Shown here one piece after another: positions 9,304-18,601 of a stretch of 64,000 nt of DNA. Under the pieces are notes generated by a model. The model was not told the DNA's origin. It ran no database searches and saw nothing but the letters and a program-made list of their open reading frames with translations. Within the stretch, counting starts at the first letter, position 1, and each line of letters opens with the position of its first letter. A program made the position numbers and the translations under genes. The stretch lies in the NCBI GenBank assembly GCA_052117605.1, contig JBQKIT010000010.1, one strand, 5' to 3'. The stretch is from CAG-791 sp000431495 (lineage in GTDB: Bacteria > Bacillota > Clostridia > Lachnospirales > Lachnospiraceae).

Positions 9304-10386
9304 ATGATGAGCAGAGTGTACAATTTCTCAGCAGGTCCTGCGATGCTCCCTTTGGAGGTATTGCAGACGGCAGCCAGTGAAATGCTGGATTACCACGGCA
9401 GCGGAATGTCTGTCATGGAGATGTCGCATCGAAGTAAGGTGTATGACAACCTGATCAAGGAAACCGAGGCGGATTTCCGATCTCTGGTTGGCGTTCCGGA
9501 TAATTACAAGGTGCTGTTCCTGCAGGGAGGCGGCTCTACTCAGTTTGCAGAGGTTCCGATGAATCTGATGAAGAACGGAAAGGCTGCGTATATCGTTACC
9601 GGTCAGTGGGCGAAGAAGGCCTGGAAGGAAGCACAGAAATATGGCGACGCCATCAAGGTTGCTTCCTCCGAGGATCAGAACTTCTCCTATATTCCGGATT
9701 GCTCCGATCTGGACATTCCGGAGGATGCTGACTATGTCTACATCTGTGAGAACAATACCATTTACGGCACCGAGTATTTCAAGCTGCCGAACACCAAGGG
9801 ACATGATCTGGTTGCGGATGTCTCCTCGAACTTCCTGTCCCGTCCGATTGACGTCAATCAGTACGGCATGTTCTTCGGCGGAGTTCAGAAGAACGTCGGA
9901 CCTGCAGGTGTTGTCATTGCAGTCATCCGTGAGGACCTGATCCGTGATGATCTTCCGGACTATGTTCCGACCATGCTGCGCTACAAGACGCAGGCAGACA
10001 AGGATTCTCTTTACAATACGCCTCCGTGCTACAACATTTACATCTGCGGTCTTGTATTCAAGTGGCTGATGAAGCAGGGCGGCCTTTCGGGCATTGCACG
10101 CTATAACGAGGAAAAGGCCGCAATTTTCTATGATTATCTGGATGAATCGAAGCTCTTTAAGGGAACGGTGCGGAAGCAGGACCGTTCTCTGATGAACGCT
10201 CCGTTCGTAACCGGCGATCCGGATCTGGATGCTGAATTTGTCAAGGAAGCAGCTGCGAACGGCTTGGTATCCCTGAAGGGGCATCGGACGGTCGGAGGAA
10301 TGCGCGCATCCATGTACAATGCCATGCCGATCGAGGGCGTCGAGAAGCTGGTTTCCTTTATGAAGGAATTTGAAGCGAAGCACTGA
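9304..10386 (+). CDS. serC: Phosphoserine aminotransferase
   Basis: This 360-residue PLP enzyme transfers an amino group from glutamate to 3-phosphohydroxypyruvate in serine synthesis. It begins with the family signature RVYNFSAGPAMLP; the PLP lysine is in FFGGVQKNVGPAG, and the C-terminal GHRTVGGMRASMYNA motif binds the substrate phosphate. AGAGGAGG lies 5-12 bases upstream of ATG 9304 (a second ATG follows at 9307). It is followed by serA after 29 bases. The 150-base upstream gap holds two small hairpins but no convincing promoter or T-box. Confidence 0.97.
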   Translation: MMSRVYNFSAGPAMLPLEVLQTAASEMLDYHGSGMSVMEMSHRSKVYDNLIKETEADFRSLVGVPDNYKVLFLQGGGSTQFAEVPMNLMKNGKAAYIVTGQWAKKAWKEAQKYGDAIKVASSEDQNFSYIPDCSDLDIPEDADYVYICENNTIYGTEYFKLPNTKGHDLVADVSSNFLSRPIDVNQYGMFFGGVQKNVGPAGVVIAVIREDLIRDDLPDYVPTMLRYKTQADKDSLYNTPPCYNIYICGLVFKWLMKQGGLSGIARYNEEKAAIFYDYLDESKLFKGTVRKQDRSLMNAPFVTGDPDLDAEFVKEAAANGLVSLKGHRTVGGMRASMYNAMPIEGVEKLVSFMKEFEAKH

Positions 10387-10415
10387 TTTTGCGTGTGAAG
10401 CAGAAGGAGTCGATC

Positions 10416-11579
10416 ATGTTCAAATATGCAGAACTGAATAACATTTCCGCTGTCGGCACAAGCCGCTTTGACGGAAATTTTGAAAAAACCGATAAGATCG
10501 AAGAGGCTGCCGGAATTCTTGTCCGCAGTGCCAAGATGCACGACATGGAATTTTCGGACAATCTGCTTGCCATCGCAAGAGCAGGTGCCGGGGTCAACAA
10601 CATTCCGCTGGATCGCTGCGCCGAGAAGGGAATTGTCGTATTCAATACTCCCGGAGCCAATGCAAACGGCGTGAAGGAGCTTGTGATTGCAGGAATGCTT
10701 CTTGCATCCCGTGATATCGTTGAGGGCGTTGACTGGGTTCGTGCCAACTGGAACAATCCTGACATCACCGCTCAGGTGGAGAAGGAGAAGAAGCAGTTTG
10801 CAGGAACCGAGCTGGATGGCAAGAAGCTCGGCATCATCGGTCTTGGTGCCATTGGCGTGCGTGTTGCAAATGCGGCCGTATATCTTGGCATGGATGTTTA
10901 CGGCTTCGACCCGTATGTAAACGTTGAGAACGCCTGGAGTCTTTCCCGCAAGGTCACGCACGTGACGGATATCAACGAGATTTATCGGAACTGCGACATC
11001 ATTACGATTCACGTTCCAGCAATGGATTCCACCAAGGGCTACATTTCCAAAGAAGCTATCGATGAGATGAAGCAGGGCGTCATTGTTCTGAACATGGCCC
11101 GCGATGTACTTGTTGACGAAAAGGCAATGATTGCTGCCATTGATGCAGGAAAAGTACGCCGTTATGTATCGGATTTCCCGAATCCGACGGTAGCAGGCCA
11201 CCGCGGCTGCATTACAACACCGCATCTTGGCGCTTCCACGGAAGAGTCTGAGACCAACTGTGCGGTTATGGCGGTGGATGAGCTGCAGGACTATCTGGAG
11301 AACGGCAACATCACGCATTCTGTCAACTATCCGGCATGTGATGCGGGAGTTTGCTCCAGAGAAGGCAGAATTGCAATTCTTCATAAGAATGTTGCAAACA
11401 TGATTACCGGCTTTGCATCGATCATGGGTGCGGCAGGAATCAACATAGCCGAGATGACGAACAAATCCAGAGGAGATGTTGCATACACCATTTTGGATGT
11501 GGATTCCAAGGTATCGGAAGAGGTTGCTGCAAAGCTTTCCGAAGTAGACGGCGTATTCCGGATTCGCATCATCAAATAG
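10416..11579 (+). CDS. serA: D-3-phosphoglycerate dehydrogenase
   Basis: This 387-residue NAD-dependent enzyme makes 3-phosphohydroxypyruvate, the first step of serine synthesis. The Rossmann motif GLGAIGVRVANA sits in the middle; catalytic Arg, Glu and His regions are visible (NMARDVLVDE, TPHLGAST). The C-terminal 70 residues (IAILHKNVANMITGFASIM onward) form an ACT-like domain that in this family can sense serine. The start at 10416 is chosen because AGAAGGAG lies 7 bases upstream; the frame is open to 10389. Together with serC it gives two of three serine pathway steps; serB is not in the window. Confidence 0.95.
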   Translation: MFKYAELNNISAVGTSRFDGNFEKTDKIEEAAGILVRSAKMHDMEFSDNLLAIARAGAGVNNIPLDRCAEKGIVVFNTPGANANGVKELVIAGMLLASRDIVEGVDWVRANWNNPDITAQVEKEKKQFAGTELDGKKLGIIGLGAIGVRVANAAVYLGMDVYGFDPYVNVENAWSLSRKVTHVTDINEIYRNCDIITIHVPAMDSTKGYISKEAIDEMKQGVIVLNMARDVLVDEKAMIAAIDAGKVRRYVSDFPNPTVAGHRGCITTPHLGASTEESETNCAVMAVDELQDYLENGNITHSVNYPACDAGVCSREGRIAILHKNVANMITGFASIMGAAGINIAEMTNKSRGDVAYTILDVDSKVSEEVAAKLSEVDGVFRIRIIK

Positions 11580-11586
11580 GAGCCCT

Positions 11587-12828
11587 ATGGCAAATATCAG
11601 ACCATTTCGTGCCTTCCGCCCTGCCACGGGTCTGGAAGGAAAAGTTGCGGCGCTTCCCTATGATGTTTTCTCACGGGAAGAAGCCAGAGAATATGTAAAG
11701 AAACATCCGGATTCGTTCCTTGCCATTGACCGCGCAGAGTCGGTCCTTCCGGAAGAGGTCGGAACCTATGAGGATGTCGTCTATGCAAAGGCTGCTGAAA
11801 TGCTGAAGCAGGAGATGGAGGACGGAACCTTCCTTCAGGATCAAAAGCCCTGCTTTTATCTGTATGAGCAGACCTGGCAGGGACGCAGCCAGACCGGAAT
11901 TACCGCGTGTGCCTCCATTGATGATTATGAGAGCGGCGTGATTAAGAAGCATGAGAACACCGTAGAAGCAAAGGAGCAGGACCGGATCCGGCACGTGGAT
12001 ACCTGCAATGCCCAGACAGGTCCGATTTTTCTTGCCTATCGTGACAATGAGGCGATCGATGCCGTGACACGCAGAGTGAAGGAGCAGACTCCGGTTTGCG
12101 ATTTTATTTCTGCGGGAGAAGTGCGGAACCGGGTTTGGGTCATTTCGGAGGAATCCGAGGTTGCAATGATCCGGGAAGCCTTTGCAGGCATTGACCGGAT
12201 TTATATCGCAGACGGACATCACCGCGCCGCGTCTGCAGTCAGGGTCGGGCAGAAACGGCGCATGGAGAATCCCGGGTATACCGGAGAGGAAGCGTTTAAT
12301 TTCTTTCTCTGCATCCTGTTCCCGGAAAGCGAGCTGAAGATTCTGGATTATAACCGTGTTGTAAAGGATCTCGGTGGGCAGTCCAAGGCGGAGATTCTGG
12401 AGAGGCTTCGTCCGAATTTTAATATCATGCCTTATCGCAGGAATGTTGCGCGGCCCTCTGCCAAGGGCGAGATCGGGATGTACCTGGATCATTCCTGGTT
12501 TCTTCTGACGGCGAAGAACAACGTAAAGAGCGGCGATGCGGTAAAGGGACTGGATGTGTCCATTCTGCAGGACCGCGTTCTTGCACCGGTATTCGGCATC
12601 GAGAATCCAAGAGCGGATGCACGCATCGATTTTGTCGGCGGCATACGGGGAGCAGAGGAGCTCATGGAGCGTGCAGACGCTTCACAGGGAGCGGCGTTTC
12701 TTATGTTCCCTACCTCCATTCAGGAACTTTTCCGTGTGGCGGATGCTGGAAAGCTGATGCCTCCGAAGTCCACATGGTTTGAGCCCAAGCTTTTGTCCGG
12801 ACTTTTTCTGCATTCCCTGAAGGATTGA
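11587..12828 (+). CDS. DUF1015 family protein
   Basis: This 413-residue protein matches the DUF1015 family, beginning ANIRPFRAFRP and carrying the hallmark IADGHHRAAS at D209-R213. It starts 7 bases after serA, so it is almost certainly co-transcribed with serC-serA. The family function is not established to my knowledge. The D-G-H-H-R motif resembles the catalytic patch of ParB/sulfiredoxin-like proteins, some of which are free-serine kinases; together with the serine operon this suggests a role with serine or phosphoserine, but that is inference. No signal peptide or membrane segment is seen. Confidence 0.88.
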   Translation: MANIRPFRAFRPATGLEGKVAALPYDVFSREEAREYVKKHPDSFLAIDRAESVLPEEVGTYEDVVYAKAAEMLKQEMEDGTFLQDQKPCFYLYEQTWQGRSQTGITACASIDDYESGVIKKHENTVEAKEQDRIRHVDTCNAQTGPIFLAYRDNEAIDAVTRRVKEQTPVCDFISAGEVRNRVWVISEESEVAMIREAFAGIDRIYIADGHHRAASAVRVGQKRRMENPGYTGEEAFNFFLCILFPESELKILDYNRVVKDLGGQSKAEILERLRPNFNIMPYRRNVARPSAKGEIGMYLDHSWFLLTAKNNVKSGDAVKGLDVSILQDRVLAPVFGIENPRADARIDFVGGIRGAEELMERADASQGAAFLMFPTSIQELFRVADAGKLMPPKSTWFEPKLLSGLFLHSLKD

Positions 12829-12925
12829 TGAATGCAGCCTGGCACTTACCAGGTTCGGAAAACTGACAGCAGGCGTCCTGGTGAAACAAGAATCCGAAAG
12901 AATTCACTTAAATTCTCGATTTCAC

Positions 12926-12954
12926 TTGCCAAGACGAAAAAGACTCTGTATAAT
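12926..12954 (+). promoter_or_regulatory. Sigma-A promoter of tRNA-Thr
   Basis: TTGCCA and a perfect TATAAT with 17-base spacing end 37 bases before the tRNA 5' end. Confidence 0.75.
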
Positions 12955-12991
12955 GATTAATGTTCGGTCGCGTGATGCGGCCGGACGATAT

Positions 12992-13064
12992 GCTGGAATA
13001 GCGCAGTTGGTAGCGCAACTGATTCGTAATCAGTAGGTCGAGGGTTCAAGTCCCTTTTCCAGCT
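12992..13064 (+). tRNA. tRNA-Thr (anticodon CGU)
   Basis: A full cloverleaf can be drawn. The acceptor stem is GCTGGAA/TTCCAGC with discriminator T; the D stem is GCGC/GCGC; the anticodon stem is ACTGA/TCAGT with loop TTCGTAA, giving anticodon CGU (reads ACG, Thr). The T arm is GAGGG/CCCTT with loop TTCAAGT. CCA is not encoded. It has its own promoter upstream and terminator downstream and stands alone. Confidence 0.95.
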
Positions 13065-13071
13065 TTTACGG

Positions 13072-13098
13072 AGCCCTGCTGAAGAAGCAGGGCTTTTT
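13072..13098 (+). terminator. Terminator after tRNA-Thr
   Basis: A 9-pair perfect stem AGCCCTGCT/AGCAGGGCT with a 5-base loop is followed by TTTTCT. It sits 8 bases after the tRNA. Confidence 0.85.
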
Positions 13099-13162
13099 CT
13101 GTTTCCGACGGAACGGGATTTTGTTTGATTGATACGGTATGATTCACGCAGGAGGAGTTTAT

Positions 13163-14572
13163 ATGGCACAGCTCTGGGGCGGACGATTTACCAAGGAAAC
13201 CAATGCCTTGGTGAAGGCGTTCAACGATTCCATCGGATTTGACAAAAGACTCTGGCGGGAAGATATTGAAGGGAGCATTGCGCATGCGACGATGCTCGGA
13301 CGCCAGAGAATTCTTTCTCCGGAGGCTTCGGAGAATATCATCGAAGGTCTTCTTTCTATCCGGAATGACATAGAATCCGGAAAACTTCCCATCACAAATG
13401 AATATGAGGATATTCACAGCTTCGTAGAAGCCAATCTGATCGACCGGATCGGTGATGACGGCAAGAAGCTTCACACCGGACGTTCGCGCAATGATCAGGT
13501 GGCGCTGGACATGCGGCTTTTCACCCGAAAGGCTGTCAGTGAGGTTCACGAAGAGCTTCTGTGTCTGGAGCGTGTGATTCTTCAGATCATGAAGGCGCAT
13601 AAGGAAACATATATGCCGGGCTTCACCCATCTGCAGAAGGCACAGCCGGTCACACTGGCGCATCACTTCGGGGCTTATTTTGAAATGTTCCGGAGAGACT
13701 GCCTTCGTCTTGAGGACACCGGAAAGCGACTGAATGAATGCCCGCTCGGTGCGGGCGCACTGGCAGGAACCACCTATCCGCTGGACCGCGAATTTGTCGC
13801 GGAAAGCCTTGATTTTGACAGGCCGACCGGAAACAGCATGGATTCGGTTTCGGATCGCGATTACGCCATTGAGTTTCTGAGTGATCTTTCTCTTGTGATG
13901 GTGCATCTGTCGCGCCTCAGTGAGGAAATCATTCTCTGGAACAGCAATGAGTACCGGTTCGTGGAGATGGATGACGGTTACTCTACCGGAAGCAGCATCA
14001 TGCCGCAGAAGAAGAATCCGGATGTGGCCGAGCTGATTCGCGGCAAGACCGGACGTGTTTTCGGGGATCAGACAAGTCTCCTGACAACCATGAAGGCGAT
14101 TCCGCTTGCTTATGACAAGGATATGCAGGAGGACAAGGAACCGGTTTTCGATGCATTTGATACCGTGACCATGTGTGTTCGACTGATGGCCGGAATGCTG
14201 GAAACCATGACCTTCCGCGAAGATGTGATGGAGAAGAGCGCGCGGCATGGATTTACCAACGCGACGGATGCAGCAGATTACCTGGTCGGAAAGGGAGTCC
14301 CTTTCCGTGATGCACACGGTATTACGGGACGCATGGTTTTGTACTGCATCGAAAAAGGAATCGCTCTGGATGATCTGACGATGGAAGAATTCAAAAGCTT
14401 CAGTGAGTCCTTTGACAATGATATTTACGAGGCAATCAGCCTGAAGACATGCGTAGATAAGCGTCTTACAACGGGAGCCCCCGGGCTGGCAGCTATAGAG
14501 GCGGAGATCGCGGCTTCCGAAGCATGGCTTTCGGAAGAGGAGGCTGCAAACGGCGAAGATGCAGATCGCTGA
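13163..14572 (+). CDS. argH: Argininosuccinate lyase
   Basis: This 469-residue enzyme splits argininosuccinate to arginine and fumarate. It begins MAQLWGGRFTKE, has the HTGRSRNDQVALD motif, and the superfamily signature GSSIMPQKKNPD with the catalytic flexible loop. The start at 13163 has GGAGGAG 5 bases upstream; an in-frame ATG at 13139 adds eight residues not typical of the family. It stands without argG or other arg genes, between the tRNA terminator and asd (57-base gap). Confidence 0.97.
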   Translation: MAQLWGGRFTKETNALVKAFNDSIGFDKRLWREDIEGSIAHATMLGRQRILSPEASENIIEGLLSIRNDIESGKLPITNEYEDIHSFVEANLIDRIGDDGKKLHTGRSRNDQVALDMRLFTRKAVSEVHEELLCLERVILQIMKAHKETYMPGFTHLQKAQPVTLAHHFGAYFEMFRRDCLRLEDTGKRLNECPLGAGALAGTTYPLDREFVAESLDFDRPTGNSMDSVSDRDYAIEFLSDLSLVMVHLSRLSEEIILWNSNEYRFVEMDDGYSTGSSIMPQKKNPDVAELIRGKTGRVFGDQTSLLTTMKAIPLAYDKDMQEDKEPVFDAFDTVTMCVRLMAGMLETMTFREDVMEKSARHGFTNATDAADYLVGKGVPFRDAHGITGRMVLYCIEKGIALDDLTMEEFKSFSESFDNDIYEAISLKTCVDKRLTTGAPGLAAIEAEIAASEAWLSEEEAANGEDADR

Positions 14573-14629
14573 CAGAAAAATCAGCAGTTGCAGTAAGAAC
14601 ACGGCTTAAGAAGCCGAAAGGGAGGAATT

Positions 14630-15712
14630 ATGGAGAAATTAAGAGTTGGTGTATTAGGTGGAACCGGCATGGTTGGCCAGCGTTTCATTCAGATTCTTGA
14701 GAATCATCCCTGGTTTGAGGTTGCGGAAATTGCAGCAAGTCCCCGCAGCGCAGGACATACTTACGGCGAAGCGGTTGACGGAAGATGGAAGCTGGACGGA
14801 GAGGTTCCGGAGAATGTGAAGAACATCGTGATCCGGGACATCAATGATGTAAAGACTGTTGCAGACAATGTTGATTTCGTTCTTTCCGCAGTGAACATGT
14901 CCAAGGATGAAATCAAAAAGATTGAGGAAGAATATGCAAAGACAGAGACGCCGGTTGTTTCCAACAACAGTGCGCATCGCTGGACACCGGATGTGCCGAT
15001 GATTATTCCGGAAATCAATCCGGAGCATACGGCCGTCATCGAATATCAGAAGAAGAGACTGGGCACGCAGCGCGGTTTCATCGCAGTCAAGCCGAACTGC
15101 TCCATTCAGAGCTATACGCCGGCACTCGCTGCATGGAAAGAGTACGAGCCCTATGAAGTGGTTGCAACGACCTATCAGGCAATTTCCGGAGCCGGAAAGA
15201 CCTTTAAGGACTGGCCGGAAATGAACGGCAATGTGATTCCGTTTATCAGCGGTGAGGAAGAAAAGTCAGAGCGCGAGCCGCTCCGCATCTTCGGCCACAT
15301 TGAGAACGGACAGATTGTTCCGGCAGAGTCTCCGCTGATTACCTGCCAGTGCATCCGGATTCCGGTTCTGTACGGACATACAGCAGCTGCTTTTGTTCGC
15401 TTCAAGCAGGACCCGACCAAGGAAGAGCTCATCGAGAAGCTCCGTGCTTTCTCCGGTGTTCCGCAGGAGCTGAAGCTTCCGAGTGCTCCCGAGCATTTCA
15501 TCCAGTATATGGAAGAGGATGATCGTCCTCAGGTTATGAAGGATGTCAACTATGAGGGAGGAATGGGTGTTTCGATCGGACGTCTCCGCAAGGACACGAT
15601 GTTCGACTGGAAGTTTGTCGGACTTTCCCACAACACGCTGCGCGGCGCTGCCGGCGGAGCCGTGGAGTGTGCAGAGCTTCTGACCGCTCAGAATTACATT
15701 CAGCACAAGTAA
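14630..15712 (+). CDS. asd: Aspartate-semialdehyde dehydrogenase
   Basis: This 360-residue NADPH-dependent enzyme reduces aspartyl phosphate to aspartate semialdehyde for lysine, threonine and methionine. The N-terminus GVLGGTGMVGQRF is the nucleotide-binding loop and the catalytic Cys157 lies in KPNCSIQ. The overall sequence, with the VKPNCSIQSYTPAL and HNTLRGAAGG segments, resembles the archaeal/fungal-type enzyme rather than the E. coli type. GGGAGGAA lies 4-11 bases upstream of the start. A terminator follows. Confidence 0.95.
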   Translation: MEKLRVGVLGGTGMVGQRFIQILENHPWFEVAEIAASPRSAGHTYGEAVDGRWKLDGEVPENVKNIVIRDINDVKTVADNVDFVLSAVNMSKDEIKKIEEEYAKTETPVVSNNSAHRWTPDVPMIIPEINPEHTAVIEYQKKRLGTQRGFIAVKPNCSIQSYTPALAAWKEYEPYEVVATTYQAISGAGKTFKDWPEMNGNVIPFISGEEEKSEREPLRIFGHIENGQIVPAESPLITCQCIRIPVLYGHTAAAFVRFKQDPTKEELIEKLRAFSGVPQELKLPSAPEHFIQYMEEDDRPQVMKDVNYEGGMGVSIGRLRKDTMFDWKFVGLSHNTLRGAAGGAVECAELLTAQNYIQHK

Positions 15713-15735
15713 AACAAATAAAAAGACAGGAATGC

Positions 15736-15776
15736 AGAGCTGGTTTTTTGTCCGGGCAGGCAAAAAAACCGGCTCT
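15736..15776 (+). terminator. Terminator after asd
   Basis: A 14-base inverted repeat with one G-U pair (AGAGCTGGTTTTTT and AAAAAACCGGCTCT) around a 13-base loop is followed by TCATTTT. It lies 23 bases after asd and ends just before the topB ribosome binding site. Confidence 0.6.
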
Positions 15777-15799
15777 TCATTTTCACACAGGAGATCTGC

Positions 15800-17902
15800 T
15801 TGGGAAAAAGAGTATTTATTGCAGAAAAGCCAAGCGTGGCTAAGGATTTTGCAAAGGCCTTGCATGAGAACTTCACCAATCGGGACGGATATCAGGAGTC
15901 GGAGAATACGATTGTGACCTGGTGCTTCGGACATCTGGTCACCATGTGTTATCCGGAAGCCTATGACCCGAAGTATAAAAAGTGGTCGTTGGATACCATT
16001 CCGTTTATACCGGAACAGTATAAATATCAGGTCATTGATGACGCCGGAGTGCGCAGGCAGTTTAAAACCGTAAAGAGTATTCTTACCTCCGAGCAGGTGG
16101 ACACGATCTATATCTGCACGGACTCCGGGCGTGAAGGCGAATACATCTACCGTCTGGTCGCCAATGAAGCGGGAGTGAAGAACAAAAAGCAGCTTCGCGT
16201 CTGGATCGACTCCTTTACGGAATCCGAAATCCAGAGAGGAATTCGCGAGGCCAAGGATGACAGCGCCTATGACAATATGGGGGCGGCTGCGTATCTTCGT
16301 GCCAAGGAAGACTACCTGATGGGAATTAATTTCTCGAGGGCTCTTTCGTTAAAATATGCCGGAGGCATCCGCGATTTTCTTGGAATGGATCGCTGTGTCA
16401 TCGCCGTGGGCCGCGTGATGACCTGTGTCCTTGGGATCATTGTTCGCAGGGAACGGGAAATCCGTTCCTTTGTAAAAACACCGTTTTACCGGGTGATTGG
16501 AAGCTTTTCCATGGCAGGGGAAATCTTGGAAGCTTCCTCCTTTGACGCGGAGTGGTCGGCCAGGGAGGGGAGCAGATATTTCGAGTCGCCGCTTCTCTAC
16601 CGGGAAAACGGCTTCCGGAAGGAAGAGGATGCGAGAGCCCTGATCGCTTATCTGAAGTCCGAAGAGGACGGAAACCCTGCACCCTTTGTCCGGGGAATTA
16701 CGAAGAAGCAGGAGAAGAAGAATCCGCCGCTTCTCTATAACCTTGCGGAGCTTCAGAATGATTGCTCGCGCTTTTTCAAGCTAAGCCCGGACCAGACGCT
16801 GGATGCTGCCCAGACCTTGTACGAGAGAAAGCTTACAACCTATCCAAGAACCGACGCCAGAGTTCTTTCTTCTGCGGTCGCGAAGGAAATCGATCACAAT
16901 CTGAAGGGGGTCGGAAACCTTCCGCAGTACCGCTCCCTTGTCCGGACCATTGCGGAATCCGGCTCCTGGAAGAGCATCGGAAAGACGAAGTATACGAACG
17001 ACAAGGCAATCACGGATCATTATGCGATCATACCGACCGGAGAAGGCCTGAATGGCCTGAAGGGTCTGACGCCGACACTGCAGAAGGTTTATGATCTGAT
17101 CGTACGCCGGTTTCTTGCCATCTTTTATCCGGCGGCAGTGTTTGATAAAATGACGTTGCAGGTCGGAATCAAAAGTGAGACGCTGACAGCCTCACTTCGT
17201 GTCTGTAAGGACAAGGGCTATCTGATCTGTCAGGATCGCGGAGGCGGCGACCCGGAAAATGCGGAGGAAGCCATGAACGCTTCCTCTGATCTCGAGGCAC
17301 TGATCAAAAAGCTGAAAAAGGGAGATCCCTTATTCCTGCAGAAGCTGGACATCAAGGAAGGAGAGACCTCTCCGCCCAAGCGCTACACCGGCGGCAGCAT
17401 GATTCTGACCATGGAGAACGCCGGGCAGTTCATCGAGGATGACGAGCTGCGTGAACAGATCAAGGGAGCCGGCATCGGAACCAGTGCAACGCGCGCGGGA
17501 ATTCTGGAGAAGCTGGTCAACAACCAGTACATTAACCTGAATGCGAAGACGCAGGTCTACACGCCGACGCAGCTTGGGGAAATGATTTACGACACAGTAT
17601 CTCTTTCCCTGAAGCCGCTTCTGGAGCCGAAGCTGACTGCGAGCTGGGAAAAGGGCCTCTCACAGGTTGCAGACGGGAGTACGACAGAGGAAGAGTATAC
17701 AAACAAGCTGGATGATTACGTGACCCGCAGAACCAATGCTGTCAAGACCTCCGATTATCGGGCGGTGCTGCAGCAGATGTATCTGCAGGCTTCGCAGTTT
17801 TATCCGAAGGCCATGCATTTCAAGGCGAAATACAGCTACGGCAAGGCTTCCGGTAAAAGAGCGGCTGCAGGCAGACTGCAGCAGAAGGGAAAAGAGAAAT
17901 GA
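15800..17902 (+). CDS. topB: DNA topoisomerase III (type IA)
   Basis: This 700-residue type IA topoisomerase has the N-terminal TOPRIM motif (FIAEKPSVAKDFAKAL), the second acidic patch (CTDSGREGEYIYR), and the active-site Tyr348 in TYPRTDARVL. It passes single strands through a transient 5'-phosphotyrosine break and usually resolves recombination or replication intermediates. No C-terminal zinc fingers are seen, which fits topoisomerase III rather than topoisomerase I. The start is TTG with ACAGGAGAT 4-12 bases upstream. Its stop overlaps the next start (ATGA at 17899-17902). Confidence 0.93.
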   Translation: MGKRVFIAEKPSVAKDFAKALHENFTNRDGYQESENTIVTWCFGHLVTMCYPEAYDPKYKKWSLDTIPFIPEQYKYQVIDDAGVRRQFKTVKSILTSEQVDTIYICTDSGREGEYIYRLVANEAGVKNKKQLRVWIDSFTESEIQRGIREAKDDSAYDNMGAAAYLRAKEDYLMGINFSRALSLKYAGGIRDFLGMDRCVIAVGRVMTCVLGIIVRREREIRSFVKTPFYRVIGSFSMAGEILEASSFDAEWSAREGSRYFESPLLYRENGFRKEEDARALIAYLKSEEDGNPAPFVRGITKKQEKKNPPLLYNLAELQNDCSRFFKLSPDQTLDAAQTLYERKLTTYPRTDARVLSSAVAKEIDHNLKGVGNLPQYRSLVRTIAESGSWKSIGKTKYTNDKAITDHYAIIPTGEGLNGLKGLTPTLQKVYDLIVRRFLAIFYPAAVFDKMTLQVGIKSETLTASLRVCKDKGYLICQDRGGGDPENAEEAMNASSDLEALIKKLKKGDPLFLQKLDIKEGETSPPKRYTGGSMILTMENAGQFIEDDELREQIKGAGIGTSATRAGILEKLVNNQYINLNAKTQVYTPTQLGEMIYDTVSLSLKPLLEPKLTASWEKGLSQVADGSTTEEEYTNKLDDYVTRRTNAVKTSDYRAVLQQMYLQASQFYPKAMHFKAKYSYGKASGKRAAAGRLQQKGKEK

Positions 17903-18570
17903 TCAAAGATTTTACACTGGAGCAGCTGGTTGATTTTAACGAGAGTATTGCCGGGGATTATCTGAAGGAGTACACCTATCCCTGGGAAGCGCTCCCTCAC
18001 ATTGAAGAAATCATTCTGGCAATCGGAAAATCTCTTCCGGAAGATCGTTTCGAAAAGCGCGGAGAGAACATCTGGATTGCCAAAAGGGCAGTCGTGTTTG
18101 ATTCTGCTTATATTGCAGGTCCCTGCATTATTGATGAAGACGCGGAAATCCGCCAGTGTGCGTTCATACGCGGGAAGGCGCTGGTCGGAAAGGGCTGCGT
18201 TGTCGGCAATTCCTGTGAGCTGAAGAATGTCATTCTGTTCAACAAGTGCGAGGTACCGCATTACAACTATGTCGGCGATTCCATCCTTGGATTCCATGCC
18301 CATATGGGAGCAGGCTCCATTACCTCCAACATTAAGTCGGACCGGACGAATGTAGTTGTTCACGATGGGGAGGATTCTGCGGAAACAGGACTTCGCAAAA
18401 TGGGCGCAATCCTTGGCGACTGGACGGAAATCGGCTGCAACAGCGTACTGAATCCGGGAACTGTGGTCGGGCGTCACACCAATGTATATCCGCTTTCCAT
18501 GGTTCGCGGCTGCATCGCGGCAAATCATATTTACAAAGACAGAGAACACGTAGCAGAGAAGCACAATTAA
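17899..18570 (+). CDS. Hexapeptide-repeat (left-handed beta-helix) protein, GlmU C-terminal-like
   Basis: This 223-residue protein has a short helical N-terminus and then a series of hexapeptide repeats (IWIAKRAVVFDSAYIAGPCIID, CAFIRGKALVGKGCVVGNSCELKN split over two stretches), the left-handed beta-helix of sugar acyl- and nucleotidyl-transferases. It resembles the acetyltransferase half of GlmU without the pyrophosphorylase half, so it is often named UDP-GlcNAc pyrophosphorylase-related. It lacks a nucleotidyl-transferase domain, so that activity is unlikely alone. Four-base overlap with topB suggests translational coupling. Confidence 0.75.
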   Translation: MIKDFTLEQLVDFNESIAGDYLKEYTYPWEALPHIEEIILAIGKSLPEDRFEKRGENIWIAKRAVVFDSAYIAGPCIIDEDAEIRQCAFIRGKALVGKGCVVGNSCELKNVILFNKCEVPHYNYVGDSILGFHAHMGAGSITSNIKSDRTNVVVHDGEDSAETGLRKMGAILGDWTEIGCNSVLNPGTVVGRHTNVYPLSMVRGCIAANHIYKDREHVAEKHN

Positions 18571-18601
18571 CAGCAGACAGTAAGAAAGAGAGGGCAGGAT
18601 A

